NCBI RefSeq assembly: GCF_019056515.1
Contig: NZ_CP064873.1
Span: 2,170,001 to 2,234,000, forward strand
Direction of reading: 5' to 3'
Length of the DNA stretch: 64,000 nucleotides
Source of the DNA: Microbacterium paraoxydans
GTDB lineage: Bacteria; Actinomycetota; Actinomycetes; Actinomycetales; Microbacteriaceae
Below, in pieces: positions 16,707-24,312 of this stretch (positions are counted from its first letter, which is position 1; the number at the start of each line of letters is the position of its first letter). A model generated the notes under the pieces. It did not search any database. It was given only the letters and a program-made list of their open reading frames with translations, and was not told where the DNA came from. The position numbers and the translations under genes are program-made.

Positions 16707-18424
16707 GAGATTTCCTCTCCGGGAAGAGCGGAAGTGCGCGGCGGTGCAGTACGGCGCTCGCCGGTCGCCTCGAACGCGGCGGCGAGGCGCAGCAGGGCGG
16801 TATCGTCCCAGCCGCGGCCCGCGATGGTCAGACCCACCGGCATCCCGATGTCTGCCGTCGTGCCCATCGGCACCGTGACGGTCGGGATGCCGAGATGTCG
16901 GATCGCGAGATTCCCGTTCGCGACCCACACGCCGTTGCGCCAACCCGCGTCGGCGGATGCCGGGTTCACGTCCATGTCGGCGGGGCCGACGTCGGCGACG
17001 GCGGGGAAGATCACGGCGTCGAGGCCGAGCGCGTCCATCCACTCCTCGAGGTCGACGCGGCGGGTCTCCTCGAGCCCGCGCACACCCTCCTCGAGATACG
17101 GGATGTCGGTGAATGACGCGTACGGGCGCTCGCGGACGAAGGCCGGATACTCGGCGATCTCGTCGTCGAAGCCGGTGTAGCGATCCGGGAGGGCACCTTC
17201 CGGATGCGGGAAGATGCGCGCGCCGTCGACGAGGTCGAGCCGATCGAGCGCGGGGTCGCCGTTCGCGCGCAGGAAGTCGTCCCACGCCCAGGCGGAGAGA
17301 TCCTCGATCTCGGAGCGCAGGAACCGCTCGGACACCAGTCCCCTGGTGCGCACGGTCGGCGCCCCGGCGCGGTCACCCTCGTAGTTGGTGACGACCGGGA
17401 AGTCGACGTCGACCACGTGGGCGCCGGCGTCTTCGAGGTCTCGGCGCGCTTGCTCCCAGAGCTCGATGACGGACGCCCTGGTCACGATGCGCTGCCCGGT
17501 CGCGCCTCCGATGGTGGTGCCGGTGCCGGCATCCGGATCGGCATTGACGTACATGCGCGGCACGCCGAAGCGCCGGCCGGCGAGAGCGGAACGAGGGTCG
17601 GCCACGGCGAGGTCACGGTACGACGCCGGACGCACCTCGGATGCGGCAGGGATACGCGCCCACGGCTGGGCGCGCCAGAAGTCGCCGCGGACGTCGGCGT
17701 CGTCGGCGACGATCACGTCGAGCACCTCGAAGAGATCGGCCATCGTGCGGGTATGCGGCACCACGACGTCCATCGTGGGCACCAGCGGCCAGTTGCCGCG
17801 CACCGAGATGACGCCGCGGCTGGGCGTGTATGCGCAGAGGGCGTTGTTCGACGCCGGTGCCCGACCGCTCGACCAGGTCTCCTCGCCGAGTCCGAAGGCA
17901 GCGAAGCTCGCGGCGGTCGCGGTGCCCGATCCGTTGGAGGAGCCGGATCCGAACGCACTGGTCAGCCAGTCGGCGCTGTACGGACTCTCCGCCCGTCCGT
18001 ACACACCGCGCTGCATCCCGCCGTTCGCCATCGGTGGCATGTTGGTCAGGCCGAGGCAGATCGCCCCACCGGCCCTGAGCCGTTCGATCGTGAACGCGTC
18101 CCGCTGCGCGACCAGATCCACGAACGCCGGGGAACCGCATGCCGCAGTGAGCCCGGCGACGAGGTAGCTGTCCTTGGCCGTGTACGGGATGCCGTCCAGC
18201 GGGCCGAGCGAGTGCCGGGCCGCCCTGCGGGCATCGGACGCCGCGGCTTCGGCGAGGGCGTCGGGGTTGCGGACGACGACCGCGTTGAGCGCGGTCTCGG
18301 TGCCGGGTGCGTCGTAGGCGTCGATGCGGGCAAGATAGGCCTGCACCAGCGCGACGCTGGTAGCTGCACCGGTCTCGAGTGCTCGCCGCAGATCCGCGAT
18401 GGACGCGTCGACCACATCGATCAT
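16703..18424 (-). CDS. Amidase-signature family hydrolase
   Basis: A 573-residue amidase. The Ser-cisSer-Lys machinery is visible: Lys84 in GIPYTAKDSY, the Gly/Ser loop FGSGSSNGSGTATAAS near 158-173, and GEETWSSGRAPAS just after it, aligning with the usual GSDTGGSIRIPAS so that the second Ser of WSS is the nucleophile. The W in place of a conserved Gly is unusual. A long insertion between about 330 and 500 (acidic and aromatic rich) makes it larger than typical 450-500-residue amidases. It overlaps both neighbours by 4 bp (ATGA and GTGA), so it is translated together with the deiminase and the C45 enzyme. Confidence 0.9.
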   Translation of the reverse strand: MIDVVDASIADLRRALETGAATSVALVQAYLARIDAYDAPGTETALNAVVVRNPDALAEAAASDARRAARHSLGPLDGIPYTAKDSYLVAGLTAACGSPAFVDLVAQRDAFTIERLRAGGAICLGLTNMPPMANGGMQRGVYGRAESPYSADWLTSAFGSGSSNGSGTATAASFAAFGLGEETWSSGRAPASNNALCAYTPSRGVISVRGNWPLVPTMDVVVPHTRTMADLFEVLDVIVADDADVRGDFWRAQPWARIPAASEVRPASYRDLAVADPRSALAGRRFGVPRMYVNADPDAGTGTTIGGATGQRIVTRASVIELWEQARRDLEDAGAHVVDVDFPVVTNYEGDRAGAPTVRTRGLVSERFLRSEIEDLSAWAWDDFLRANGDPALDRLDLVDGARIFPHPEGALPDRYTGFDDEIAEYPAFVRERPYASFTDIPYLEEGVRGLEETRRVDLEEWMDALGLDAVIFPAVADVGPADMDVNPASADAGWRNGVWVANGNLAIRHLGIPTVTVPMGTTADIGMPVGLTIAGRGWDDTALLRLAAAFEATGERRTAPPRTSALPGEEIS

Positions 18425-19464
18425 GCGGGTGCCTCGCTCGTCGCCGGCTGCTGCTGGGTGATGCAGTGGATGCCGCCGCCGCGCGCGAAGATCGGGCGTG
18501 CGTCGACGGTCACGATCTGTCGCCCGGGGTACGCGGCTCCGAGGATATCCCGCGCACGGGCATCGGCAGCGTCCTCACCGAACCCGCACGCGATCACGGC
18601 GTCGTTCACGATGAGGTGGTTGATGTAGCTCCAGTCCACGAAGCCGTCGTCGTCGCGGAGAGTCTCGGGGGCCGGGACGTCGATGATCTCGAGCGGGCGG
18701 CCCGCGGCATCCGACTGGTCCTGCAGGAACGCCTTCAGCTCCCGCGTGACGACGTGGTCGGGGTGTCCCGCGTCGTCCTGGCGGTGCAGCAGCACCCGGC
18801 CCGGAGCGGCGAACGCGGCGACGATGTCGACGTGTCCGTTGGTGCCGAACTCGTCGTAGTCGCGCGTGAGGCCTCGGGGCAGCCAGATGGCTGTGGTCGC
18901 GCCGATCGTGCGTGCGAGTTCGGCCTCGACGCGGCCTCTGTCGGCGTAGGGGTTGCGGTTCGGGTCGAGCTGCACCGTCTCGGTGAGCAGCACCGTGCCC
19001 TCGCCGTCGACGTGGATACCGCCGCCCTCGTTCACGAGCACCGAACTGATGTGCTCGGCTCCGACGTGTGCGGCGACGATGCGCGCGACGCCGGCCGACA
19101 CCTGCCACTCGGCCCACGCGGGCGCACCCCAGCCGTTGAAGATCCAGTCGACCGCGCCGAGGACGCCGGGCCGATCGTCGTCGAGGACGAAGGTCGGGCC
19201 GAAATCGCGCATCCAGAACTCGTCCAGCGGCGACTCGACGATCTCGACGGCCGAGCCGAGCATGTCCCGCGCCCGCGCCATCTCGGTCGGGTCCACGACC
19301 ATCGTCACCGGTTCGAACTCGGCGATCGCCAGGGCGACGTCGGTCCACGCGCGGTACGCGGTGTCGCGCCAGGCGGCACCGTCGCCCAGGTTGACGCCCA
19401 CGCGCGGAAACGCCATCCAGGTGCGTTCGTGCCGATCGCCCTCGTGCGGCATCCGCCAGCCCAT
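18421..19464 (-). CDS. Agmatine deiminase/peptidyl-arginine deiminase-family enzyme
   Basis: A 347-residue guanidino-group-modifying enzyme of the PAD superfamily. Agmatine deiminases convert a guanidine to a carbamoyl group with release of ammonia. Visible active-site elements are EFWMRDFGPTF near 80, NEGGGIHVDGEGTVLLTE near 145, GTNGHVDIV near 212 and the catalytic Cys at about 334 in GGGIHCITQQQP. This is the promoter-proximal gene of the operon; AAGGAG is 5 nt before the ATG. The divergent TetR gene and a 16-bp palindrome lie immediately upstream. Because the cluster has no N-carbamoylputrescine amidase of the nitrilase type, agmatine itself may not be the substrate. Confidence 0.9.
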   Translation of the reverse strand: MGWRMPHEGDRHERTWMAFPRVGVNLGDGAAWRDTAYRAWTDVALAIAEFEPVTMVVDPTEMARARDMLGSAVEIVESPLDEFWMRDFGPTFVLDDDRPGVLGAVDWIFNGWGAPAWAEWQVSAGVARIVAAHVGAEHISSVLVNEGGGIHVDGEGTVLLTETVQLDPNRNPYADRGRVEAELARTIGATTAIWLPRGLTRDYDEFGTNGHVDIVAAFAAPGRVLLHRQDDAGHPDHVVTRELKAFLQDQSDAAGRPLEIIDVPAPETLRDDDGFVDWSYINHLIVNDAVIACGFGEDAADARARDILGAAYPGRQIVTVDARPIFARGGGIHCITQQQPATSEAPA

Positions 19465-19491
19465 GTCATCTCCTTCGCCGACAACGGCTTG

Positions 19492-19507
19492 TTGGTCACG
19501 TGACCAA
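19492..19507. promoter_or_regulatory. Perfect 16-bp palindrome, TetR operator
   Basis: TTGGTCACGTGACCAA reads identically on both strands. It lies in the 72-bp gap between the divergent deiminase and TetR starts, 27 nt from the former and 29 from the latter. A TACACT -10 for tetR is at 19522-19527. The position suits repression of the operon and autoregulation by the adjacent TetR protein. Confidence 0.8.
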
Positions 19508-19536
19508 TACAGGAATGTTCCTACACTGGAGGCACC

Positions 19537-20175
19537 ATGTCAACATCCGATACGCGGCCACGGACCAGGAAGACGCCGGAGCAGCGCGCCGGCGAGATCT
19601 ACGACGCCGCGATCGCGATCGCCAGGGAGAAGGGACTGTCCGCACTGACGCTGCGGGCGGTCGCCAGCAGGGCAGGGGTGGCGCCGGGGCTCGTCTCGCA
19701 CTACGCATCGAGCATGGATGAGTTGGTCTCGCGCACCTTCCGCGAGCTCACGGCATCCGAACTGGACGACGTCCGCACCCAGGCCGAGACCGAAAGCGAG
19801 CCGGCGGCACGGGTGGCACGGATGATCTCCACGGTCCTCAGCAGCGATCACGACGACATCACGCTCGTGTGGGTGGACGCCTGGTCCCTCGGCCGCGGCA
19901 GCGCGGCGCTGTCGGTGGCCATCGACGAGCAGATGAGCGCCTGGCAGTCGTTCATCGCGCAGCTCATCGAGGAGGGCCGGCGCTCCGGCGTGTTCCGCAC
20001 CGACGACACGGATGCCGTGGCCTGGCAGATCCTCGCCATGATCGACGGCATCGCAGCGCATGCGCTGACCCGCCGTACCGACGCCGCGCTGTTCGCCGCT
20101 CGGTTGGCACAGGCCTGCGAGACGCTGGTCGGCGCGCCCCAGGGGACGATCGCGGAGCTCCTTCCCACGCGCTGA
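19537..20175 (+). CDS. TetR-family transcriptional regulator
   Basis: A 212-residue TetR/AcrR repressor. The N-terminal helix-turn-helix is clear: AGEIYDAAIAIAREKGLSALTLRAVASRAGVAPGLVSHY in two stretches across residues 18-56, followed by a ligand-binding all-helical domain with WVDAWSLGR and DTDAVAWQILAMIDGIAAHAL resembling the C-terminal domain of BetI/TetR_C_6 regulators. GGAGG at 19528-19532 precedes the ATG. It is divergent from the deiminase operon and should bind the palindrome at 19492-19507. BetI-like ligands are quaternary amines or choline-type compounds, which would suit an amine-related substrate; that is inference. Confidence 0.92.
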   Translation: MSTSDTRPRTRKTPEQRAGEIYDAAIAIAREKGLSALTLRAVASRAGVAPGLVSHYASSMDELVSRTFRELTASELDDVRTQAETESEPAARVARMISTVLSSDHDDITLVWVDAWSLGRGSAALSVAIDEQMSAWQSFIAQLIEEGRRSGVFRTDDTDAVAWQILAMIDGIAAHALTRRTDAALFAARLAQACETLVGAPQGTIAELLPTR

Positions 20176-20228
20176 CGGTCGCGGAGGCGTGCCCTCTTCG
20201 TGCCCTCGGCGATCCCAGGAATGCAGAA

Positions 20229-20258
20229 GGGCCGGAACCTCGTGCGAGATTCCGGCCC
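20229..20258 (-). terminator. Hairpin terminator after tRNA-Pro
   Basis: GGGCCGGAA (20229-20237) pairs perfectly with TTCCGGCCC (20250-20258). On the minus strand the stem is followed by TTCTGCATT, a modest U-rich tail 5 nt past the tRNA 3' end, so it most likely terminates tRNA-Pro. The plus strand has no U-run for tetR. Confidence 0.65.
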
Positions 20259-20263
20259 CGAAA

Positions 20264-20340
<77 letters not shown>

Positions 20341-20448
20341 TTGTTCTGCACTCTCGCGCAGGCAACTCCCCTATCTTAGCCGCACCAGAGGCCCTCTCGC
20401 GAACCGAGCCGTTGCGGGGTGTCGGAAGCTGCTTGTACCGTCGCCTGC

Positions 20449-21057
20449 ATGTCGACGATCACGACCGCGCTGGCGACGACCGCCCGCTGGGATGACGTGC
20501 AGCACGCGCTCACCGGCGGGGGCGATGGGGCGAGCTGCCAGTGCATCTGGCCGGTGCTGCCGAACAAGGACTGGAATCAGACCACCACGCCTCAGCGCAC
20601 CGATATGTTCCGCGCCGAGATCGACGAGGGTCCCCCTCCGGGACTGGTCGCGTACGTCGACGGCGAGGCCGCGGGCTGGATCCGTATCGGACCGCGCACC
20701 CGGCAAGCCCGGATCCCCCGCACCCGCATGATCGCCGCCTCGAGCACCGAGCCGTTCGACGACGAGTCCGTGTGGGCCGTCACCTGCTTCGTCGTCCGCA
20801 GGGAGCATCGGGGAACCGGGCTCAACACCGAACTGCTCGACGCCGCGATCGCCTTCGCGCGGGAGTCGGGTGCCCGTCTCATCGAGGGGTATCCCGTCGA
20901 CACCCGCGGCGAGAAGCAGCGCGCGAACGATCTGTACCACGGCACGATCAGGACGTTCCTCCGCGCGGGTTTCACGGAGAAGGCGGTGATGAAGCCGGGG
21001 CGCGTGCTGGTCGCCCTGGAAATCGCACCGAACGGGAGCGATAGCGTGAAGGCATGA
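20449..21057 (+). CDS. GNAT-family N-acetyltransferase
   Basis: A 202-residue acetyl-CoA-dependent acyltransferase. The acetyl-CoA pyrophosphate loop is in CFVVRREHRGTGLNTELLDAA (near residues 114-132; R-x-x-G-x-G/A type). The N-terminus contains ASCQCIWPVLPNKDWNQTT, which resembles a group of GNATs with a Cys-rich front segment. The substrate is unknown. The ATG at 20449 is chosen over an upstream frame start at 20419 because the family alignment begins here. The stop overlaps the next start (ATGA), so it is coupled to the following hypothetical gene. Confidence 0.88.
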   Translation: MSTITTALATTARWDDVQHALTGGGDGASCQCIWPVLPNKDWNQTTTPQRTDMFRAEIDEGPPPGLVAYVDGEAAGWIRIGPRTRQARIPRTRMIAASSTEPFDDESVWAVTCFVVRREHRGTGLNTELLDAAIAFARESGARLIEGYPVDTRGEKQRANDLYHGTIRTFLRAGFTEKAVMKPGRVLVALEIAPNGSDSVKA

Positions 21058-21509
21058 GCGCCGCGAACTCCTCCCTCGACGATCCCGACCTCGGACCGCT
21101 CCACCGGGCGACCTCCGAGCTCGACGACGGCTCCGTCCTCACCCACGACTGGTTCGTCGGCAGCGTCGAGGTCGACGGCAGCACCTACGAGCTGATGGTC
21201 GAGGGCGCATCGCCAGGCGTTGTCGCTCCGCTGCTCCCTCGGCTGCGTGCGGTCATCGCCGGCCTCCCGGGCCTCCGCCGCGTCGCCTCGGATGCCGTGG
21301 TGACAACGTCCAGCACCGGAGACCCAGACCCCAGCGACCTGGACGAGGCGGCGGACGACCTGGACCTCGAGACCATCGAGGCCTCCGGCGACGGCACCGT
21401 CGTCCTCCACTTCACAGACTCCTGCGGCGAGCACTTCCCGGAGGGCTACTGGCCCGCCGTGCACCTCGATGCCGAGGGTGCCGTCGCGACGGTCACCGTC
21501 GAGTCCTGA
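21054..21509 (+). CDS. Hypothetical acidic protein, 151 residues
   Basis: Not assigned. It begins MSAANSSLDDPDLGPLHRATSE, contains THDWFVGSVEVDGSTYELMVEG, then LLPRLRAVIAGLPGLRRVASDAVV, a very acidic linker (DPDPSDLDEAADDLDLE), and ends with strands around VVLHFTDSCGEHFPEGYWPAVHLDAEG. The last part resembles small proteins with a DUF2004/DUF2262-like beta fold, though I would not insist. It overlaps the GNAT gene by 4 bp, suggesting they are made together. Confidence 0.75.
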   Translation: MSAANSSLDDPDLGPLHRATSELDDGSVLTHDWFVGSVEVDGSTYELMVEGASPGVVAPLLPRLRAVIAGLPGLRRVASDAVVTTSSTGDPDPSDLDEAADDLDLETIEASGDGTVVLHFTDSCGEHFPEGYWPAVHLDAEGAVATVTVES

Positions 21510-21571
21510 CGCGGGCCGGTCCGATCGACCGCCTTCGGGACGACATGCCCCTCCGGTCATACGATGGAGGG

Positions 21572-22240
21572 ATGCAGCGCCGCACCCTCCCGCCCGCGAC
21601 CGTGTGGGCGTTCGTCCCCTACGCCGTACTCTCCGCCTTGCACGTCGCGCTTCTCGCACTGGACCACGATCTCGCGGCTCCGACGAAGCTGCTGCTGATG
21701 CCACTGCTCGCGGTACCGGTCCTGGTGGCGGCGCGGCGAATCCACCCACCCGTGACGGTGGCCCTGCTCCTCGTCGCCGTGCTCTTCTCCTGGCTGGGCG
21801 ACGGCGCGGGCGCGCTGTTCCCCGCGGCACCCGAGCTTCCGCTCATGCTCGCCTTCTTCGGCCTCGCGCACATCGCCTACATCGTCCTCTTCGCCCGCCA
21901 CCTCGCGCGCCGTCGCCTGCCGTGGTGGACCGCGATCTACGCCGTCTGGTGGCTCGCGATGATCCTCGTCCTCGGCCCGCACACGGGCCCGCTCCTCGTC
22001 GGCGTCGCGCTGTATGGCCTGCTCCTCGCGGGCACCGCGGCGTTCGCTGCGCGATGCCATCCGCTCGTCGCGACGGGCGGGGCGTTCTTCCTGGCGAGCG
22101 ACACGATCCTCGCTTTCCGACTCTTCCTGCCCGACGCGCTCCCGGCCTGGAGCAGCCCCGCCGTGATGCTCACCTATACGCTCGGCCAGGGCCTGATCGT
22201 CGCCGGCGCCCTCGTCTCCCTGCAGCGGAGGGCCGCCTGA
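21572..22240 (+). CDS. Lysoplasmalogenase (YhhN family) membrane protein
   Basis: About 222 residues with eight predicted membrane helices. YhhN/TMEM86 proteins hydrolyse the vinyl-ether bond of lysoplasmalogens. Family features: KLLLMPLLAVPVLVAARR near residue 38-55, LLLVAVLFSWLGDGAGALF with the Asp-containing SWLGD motif, FGLAHIAYIVLF, GGAFFLASDTILAF and MLTYTLGQGLIVAGAL. The GGAGG one base before ATG 21572 is too close to work, but TACGAT (21560-21565) lies 6 nt upstream, so a leaderless start here is likely. An in-frame ATG at 21545 lacks support. The stop overlaps the S4 gene by one base. Confidence 0.88.
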   Translation: MQRRTLPPATVWAFVPYAVLSALHVALLALDHDLAAPTKLLLMPLLAVPVLVAARRIHPPVTVALLLVAVLFSWLGDGAGALFPAAPELPLMLAFFGLAHIAYIVLFARHLARRRLPWWTAIYAVWWLAMILVLGPHTGPLLVGVALYGLLLAGTAAFAARCHPLVATGGAFFLASDTILAFRLFLPDALPAWSSPAVMLTYTLGQGLIVAGALVSLQRRAA

Positions 22241-22614
22241 TGGTCGACAGCGCGCGGGTGGACAGCTGGCTCTGGGCGGTGCGCGTCTACAAGCCCCGGT
22301 CAGCGGCGACCACCGCATGCCGTGCGGGGCATGTGCGCGTCAACGGCGACAAGGCGAAGGCTGCACAGGCGGTTCGCGTGGGCGACGAGCTCCGCATCCG
22401 CATCGCGGGTTTTGACCGGATCCTGATCGTGCGCCAGATCCTCGTCAAGCGCGTCGGCGCGCCGCTCGCCGCCCTCGCCTACGAGGACCGGACGCCGGAA
22501 CGCGAGCCGCAGGCAGCCCTCGGCGTCCGGGACCGGGGCGCCGGACGACCGACGAAGCGGGAGCGTCGGGACATCGATCGCCTCCGCGGACGAGGCGATA
22601 TACAACACGACTGA
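22240..22614 (+). CDS. S4-domain RNA-binding protein (Hsp15/HslR-like)
   Basis: A 124-residue protein with an N-terminal S4 domain: VDSWLWAVRVYKPRSAATTACRAGHVRVNG (in parts, residues 7-38) followed by AVRVGDELRIRIAG. E. coli Hsp15 with the same domain rescues nascent-chain-blocked 50S subunits. The basic C-terminal tail GRPTKRERRDIDRLRG would add RNA contact. Translation starts in the stop codon of the lysoplasmalogenase gene (TGATG). The exact target in actinobacteria is not established. Confidence 0.88.
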   Translation: MVDSARVDSWLWAVRVYKPRSAATTACRAGHVRVNGDKAKAAQAVRVGDELRIRIAGFDRILIVRQILVKRVGAPLAALAYEDRTPEREPQAALGVRDRGAGRPTKRERRDIDRLRGRGDIQHD

Positions 22615-22627
22615 ACCCTTCCGCGAT

Positions 22628-22643
22628 TCGAACATACGTTCTA
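22628..22643. promoter_or_regulatory. LexA (SOS) box upstream of the DUF222-HNH gene
   Basis: TCGAACATACGTTCTA matches TCGAACATATGTTCGA at 14 of 16 positions. It overlaps the -10 box TAAAAT (22642-22647), which lies 6 nt before the ATG at 22654, so LexA binding should exclude RNA polymerase. LexA control of related 13E12-repeat genes is known in Mycobacterium tuberculosis. Confidence 0.88.
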
Positions 22644-22653
22644 AAATCGAGGT

Positions 22654-24135
22654 ATGACGAACCAGCCGACCGATCCCCTCAGCCTGGAGGAGCGGCGGCG
22701 CGTGCGAGACGCCTGGGCTGAGACTCGTCGACGCATCGCGGCGCTGGAGGCAGAGGCTGCCGAGCTGCTGGTGGCGCAGATCGCTTTCCATGACGAAGAC
22801 GTGGCCGCGGCCCCGCACCACCGCGATGCCATCCACCGCTCGATGGTCGCCGAGTACGCCACGGCGGCGCGTCTTTCCACCGGCACCATGGAGTTCGCGT
22901 TCGCTGATGCTCTCGCCCTGAGCACGGCACTCCCCCGCGTGCGAGAGGCCTTCCACACGGGGGCTCTGAGCTCCGCACACGTCCGGGAGGTCGCACGAGC
23001 GAGCGCCGTGGTGGCCGAGGCCATCCGCAACCGTGTCGTCGCGCCAGAGACGATGGCACTGTTCGAGACGGCGGTGCTCGTCGTCGCCGAAGCCGAGACC
23101 GCGGCGCGCACGCGGGGGCATGCCCGCCGCGTCGCCTCCGCGCTCGTCGGCGAGACGATCACGGAGCGACACCGCCGCGCCGCAGACGAGCGCTGCGTCA
23201 CGGTGCGATCGGTCGACGACGGCCTCGCGGTCCTGACGGCCATACTCCCGGAATGGGCGGCGGTGGCGATCGCCGACCGGTTGAGCCAGCTCACCCGCAC
23301 GGTGATCCAGGCCCGCGATGCGGGTCCCGCGCGTGATGCGGGGACTGCGCGTGATGCGGAAACTGCGCGCGATGCGGCATCGGGGTCGGATGAAGCGACG
23401 CCGCGTCTGGCACCTGCGCACCACGAAGTGCTGACCGCCGACCGCTTCGCGACGGATCGCCCGTGCGGCGAGACTCGGTCGGACACAAAGATCTCCAGCG
23501 TCGACGGCGACACCTTCGCCCTCGATCCCGAGGCGGAATCGCTCCCCGCAGACACCCGCACCTGGAGCCAGGTGCAGGCCGACCTTCTGACCGATCTGCT
23601 CCTCACCGCCGATCCGAGCGCCGTCGAGGGCGACGGTCTCATCGGGGTGCGCGGCCGCCTGCAGGTGACCGTGGCGGCGACGACCCTCGCAGGGCTCGAC
23701 AACCGTCCAGCCGAACTGGACGGACACGGCGCTCTGCACCCGGACATCGCGCGAGCTCTGGCCGGTCGCGACGGGGGCTGGACGCGGTTGTTCCTCGATC
23801 CGCACGGGCAGGTCATCGAAACGGACGCCTACAGCCCGACCGAGAACATGCGCCGGTTGCTCCGGGCTCGCGATCAGCACTGCCGGTTCCCCGGATGCCG
23901 CCAGCCGGTACACCGCTGCGACATCGACCACACCTGGGATCACGCGAAAGGCGGCCCGACCCGCGTCGACAACCTCGCGCATCTCTGCCGCGGGCATCAC
24001 GTGCTGAAACACCCCGATATCCCGGAGGCTCACCGCTGGACGGTACGGCAGCACCCCGGCGGGGTCCTGGAATGGCGAAGTCCCCTCGGCGCGGTCCACA
24101 CCGATCACGGCCCGCGTCGGGTCGCCTTCGTCTGA
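22654..24135 (+). CDS. DUF222 / HNH endonuclease-domain protein (13E12-repeat type)
   Basis: A 493-residue protein with an N-terminal DUF222 helical domain (about residues 15-260) and a C-terminal HNH nuclease: RARDQHCRFPGCRQPVHRCDIDHTWDHAKGG in parts near 410-440, with the Cys pairs, the DIDH core and CRGHHVLKH. Between them a low-complexity linker repeats ARDAGP-ARDAGT-ARDAET-ARDAAS. The family is abundant in actinobacteria with no proven function; the HNH motif suggests DNA cleavage. The LexA box and leaderless promoter make it a DNA-damage-induced gene. It may be mobile or selfish in origin; I see no inverted repeats around it. Confidence 0.9.
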   Translation: MTNQPTDPLSLEERRRVRDAWAETRRRIAALEAEAAELLVAQIAFHDEDVAAAPHHRDAIHRSMVAEYATAARLSTGTMEFAFADALALSTALPRVREAFHTGALSSAHVREVARASAVVAEAIRNRVVAPETMALFETAVLVVAEAETAARTRGHARRVASALVGETITERHRRAADERCVTVRSVDDGLAVLTAILPEWAAVAIADRLSQLTRTVIQARDAGPARDAGTARDAETARDAASGSDEATPRLAPAHHEVLTADRFATDRPCGETRSDTKISSVDGDTFALDPEAESLPADTRTWSQVQADLLTDLLLTADPSAVEGDGLIGVRGRLQVTVAATTLAGLDNRPAELDGHGALHPDIARALAGRDGGWTRLFLDPHGQVIETDAYSPTENMRRLLRARDQHCRFPGCRQPVHRCDIDHTWDHAKGGPTRVDNLAHLCRGHHVLKHPDIPEAHRWTVRQHPGGVLEWRSPLGAVHTDHGPRRVAFV

Positions 24136-24179
24136 AACGCGCCGCCATCACGACGACGGGTCCTTCGAGCGCAGTGGCG

Positions 24180-24267
24180 CAGGCCACGTCGATCCGCGCC
24201 AGGCCAGACCACGTCGTGCCGCGCCACGTCAGACCACGCCGTACCGCGCGAAGTCAGACCACGCCAC
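24180..24267. repeat. 25-bp tandem repeat, three and a half copies
   Basis: Units start at 24180, 24205, 24230 and 24255 (last partial). The core is CAGACCACGCCGTACCGCGC with a variable 5-nt tail, and divergence is 2-6 bases between units. It lies in the 177-bp gap between the convergent DUF222-HNH and Nudix genes and is not coding. No flanking target duplications or transposase are seen. The function is unknown; it could be a protein-binding array or simple slippage. Confidence 0.8.
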
Positions 24268-24312
24268 CGTACGAGTACCGGGATCCGCGGAGCGTGGCGC
24301 CCGCGTCTCGCT

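Noticed and set aside
24180..24267. 25-bp repeats as a CRISPR array
   Set aside because: There are no unique spacers; the units are directly joined.
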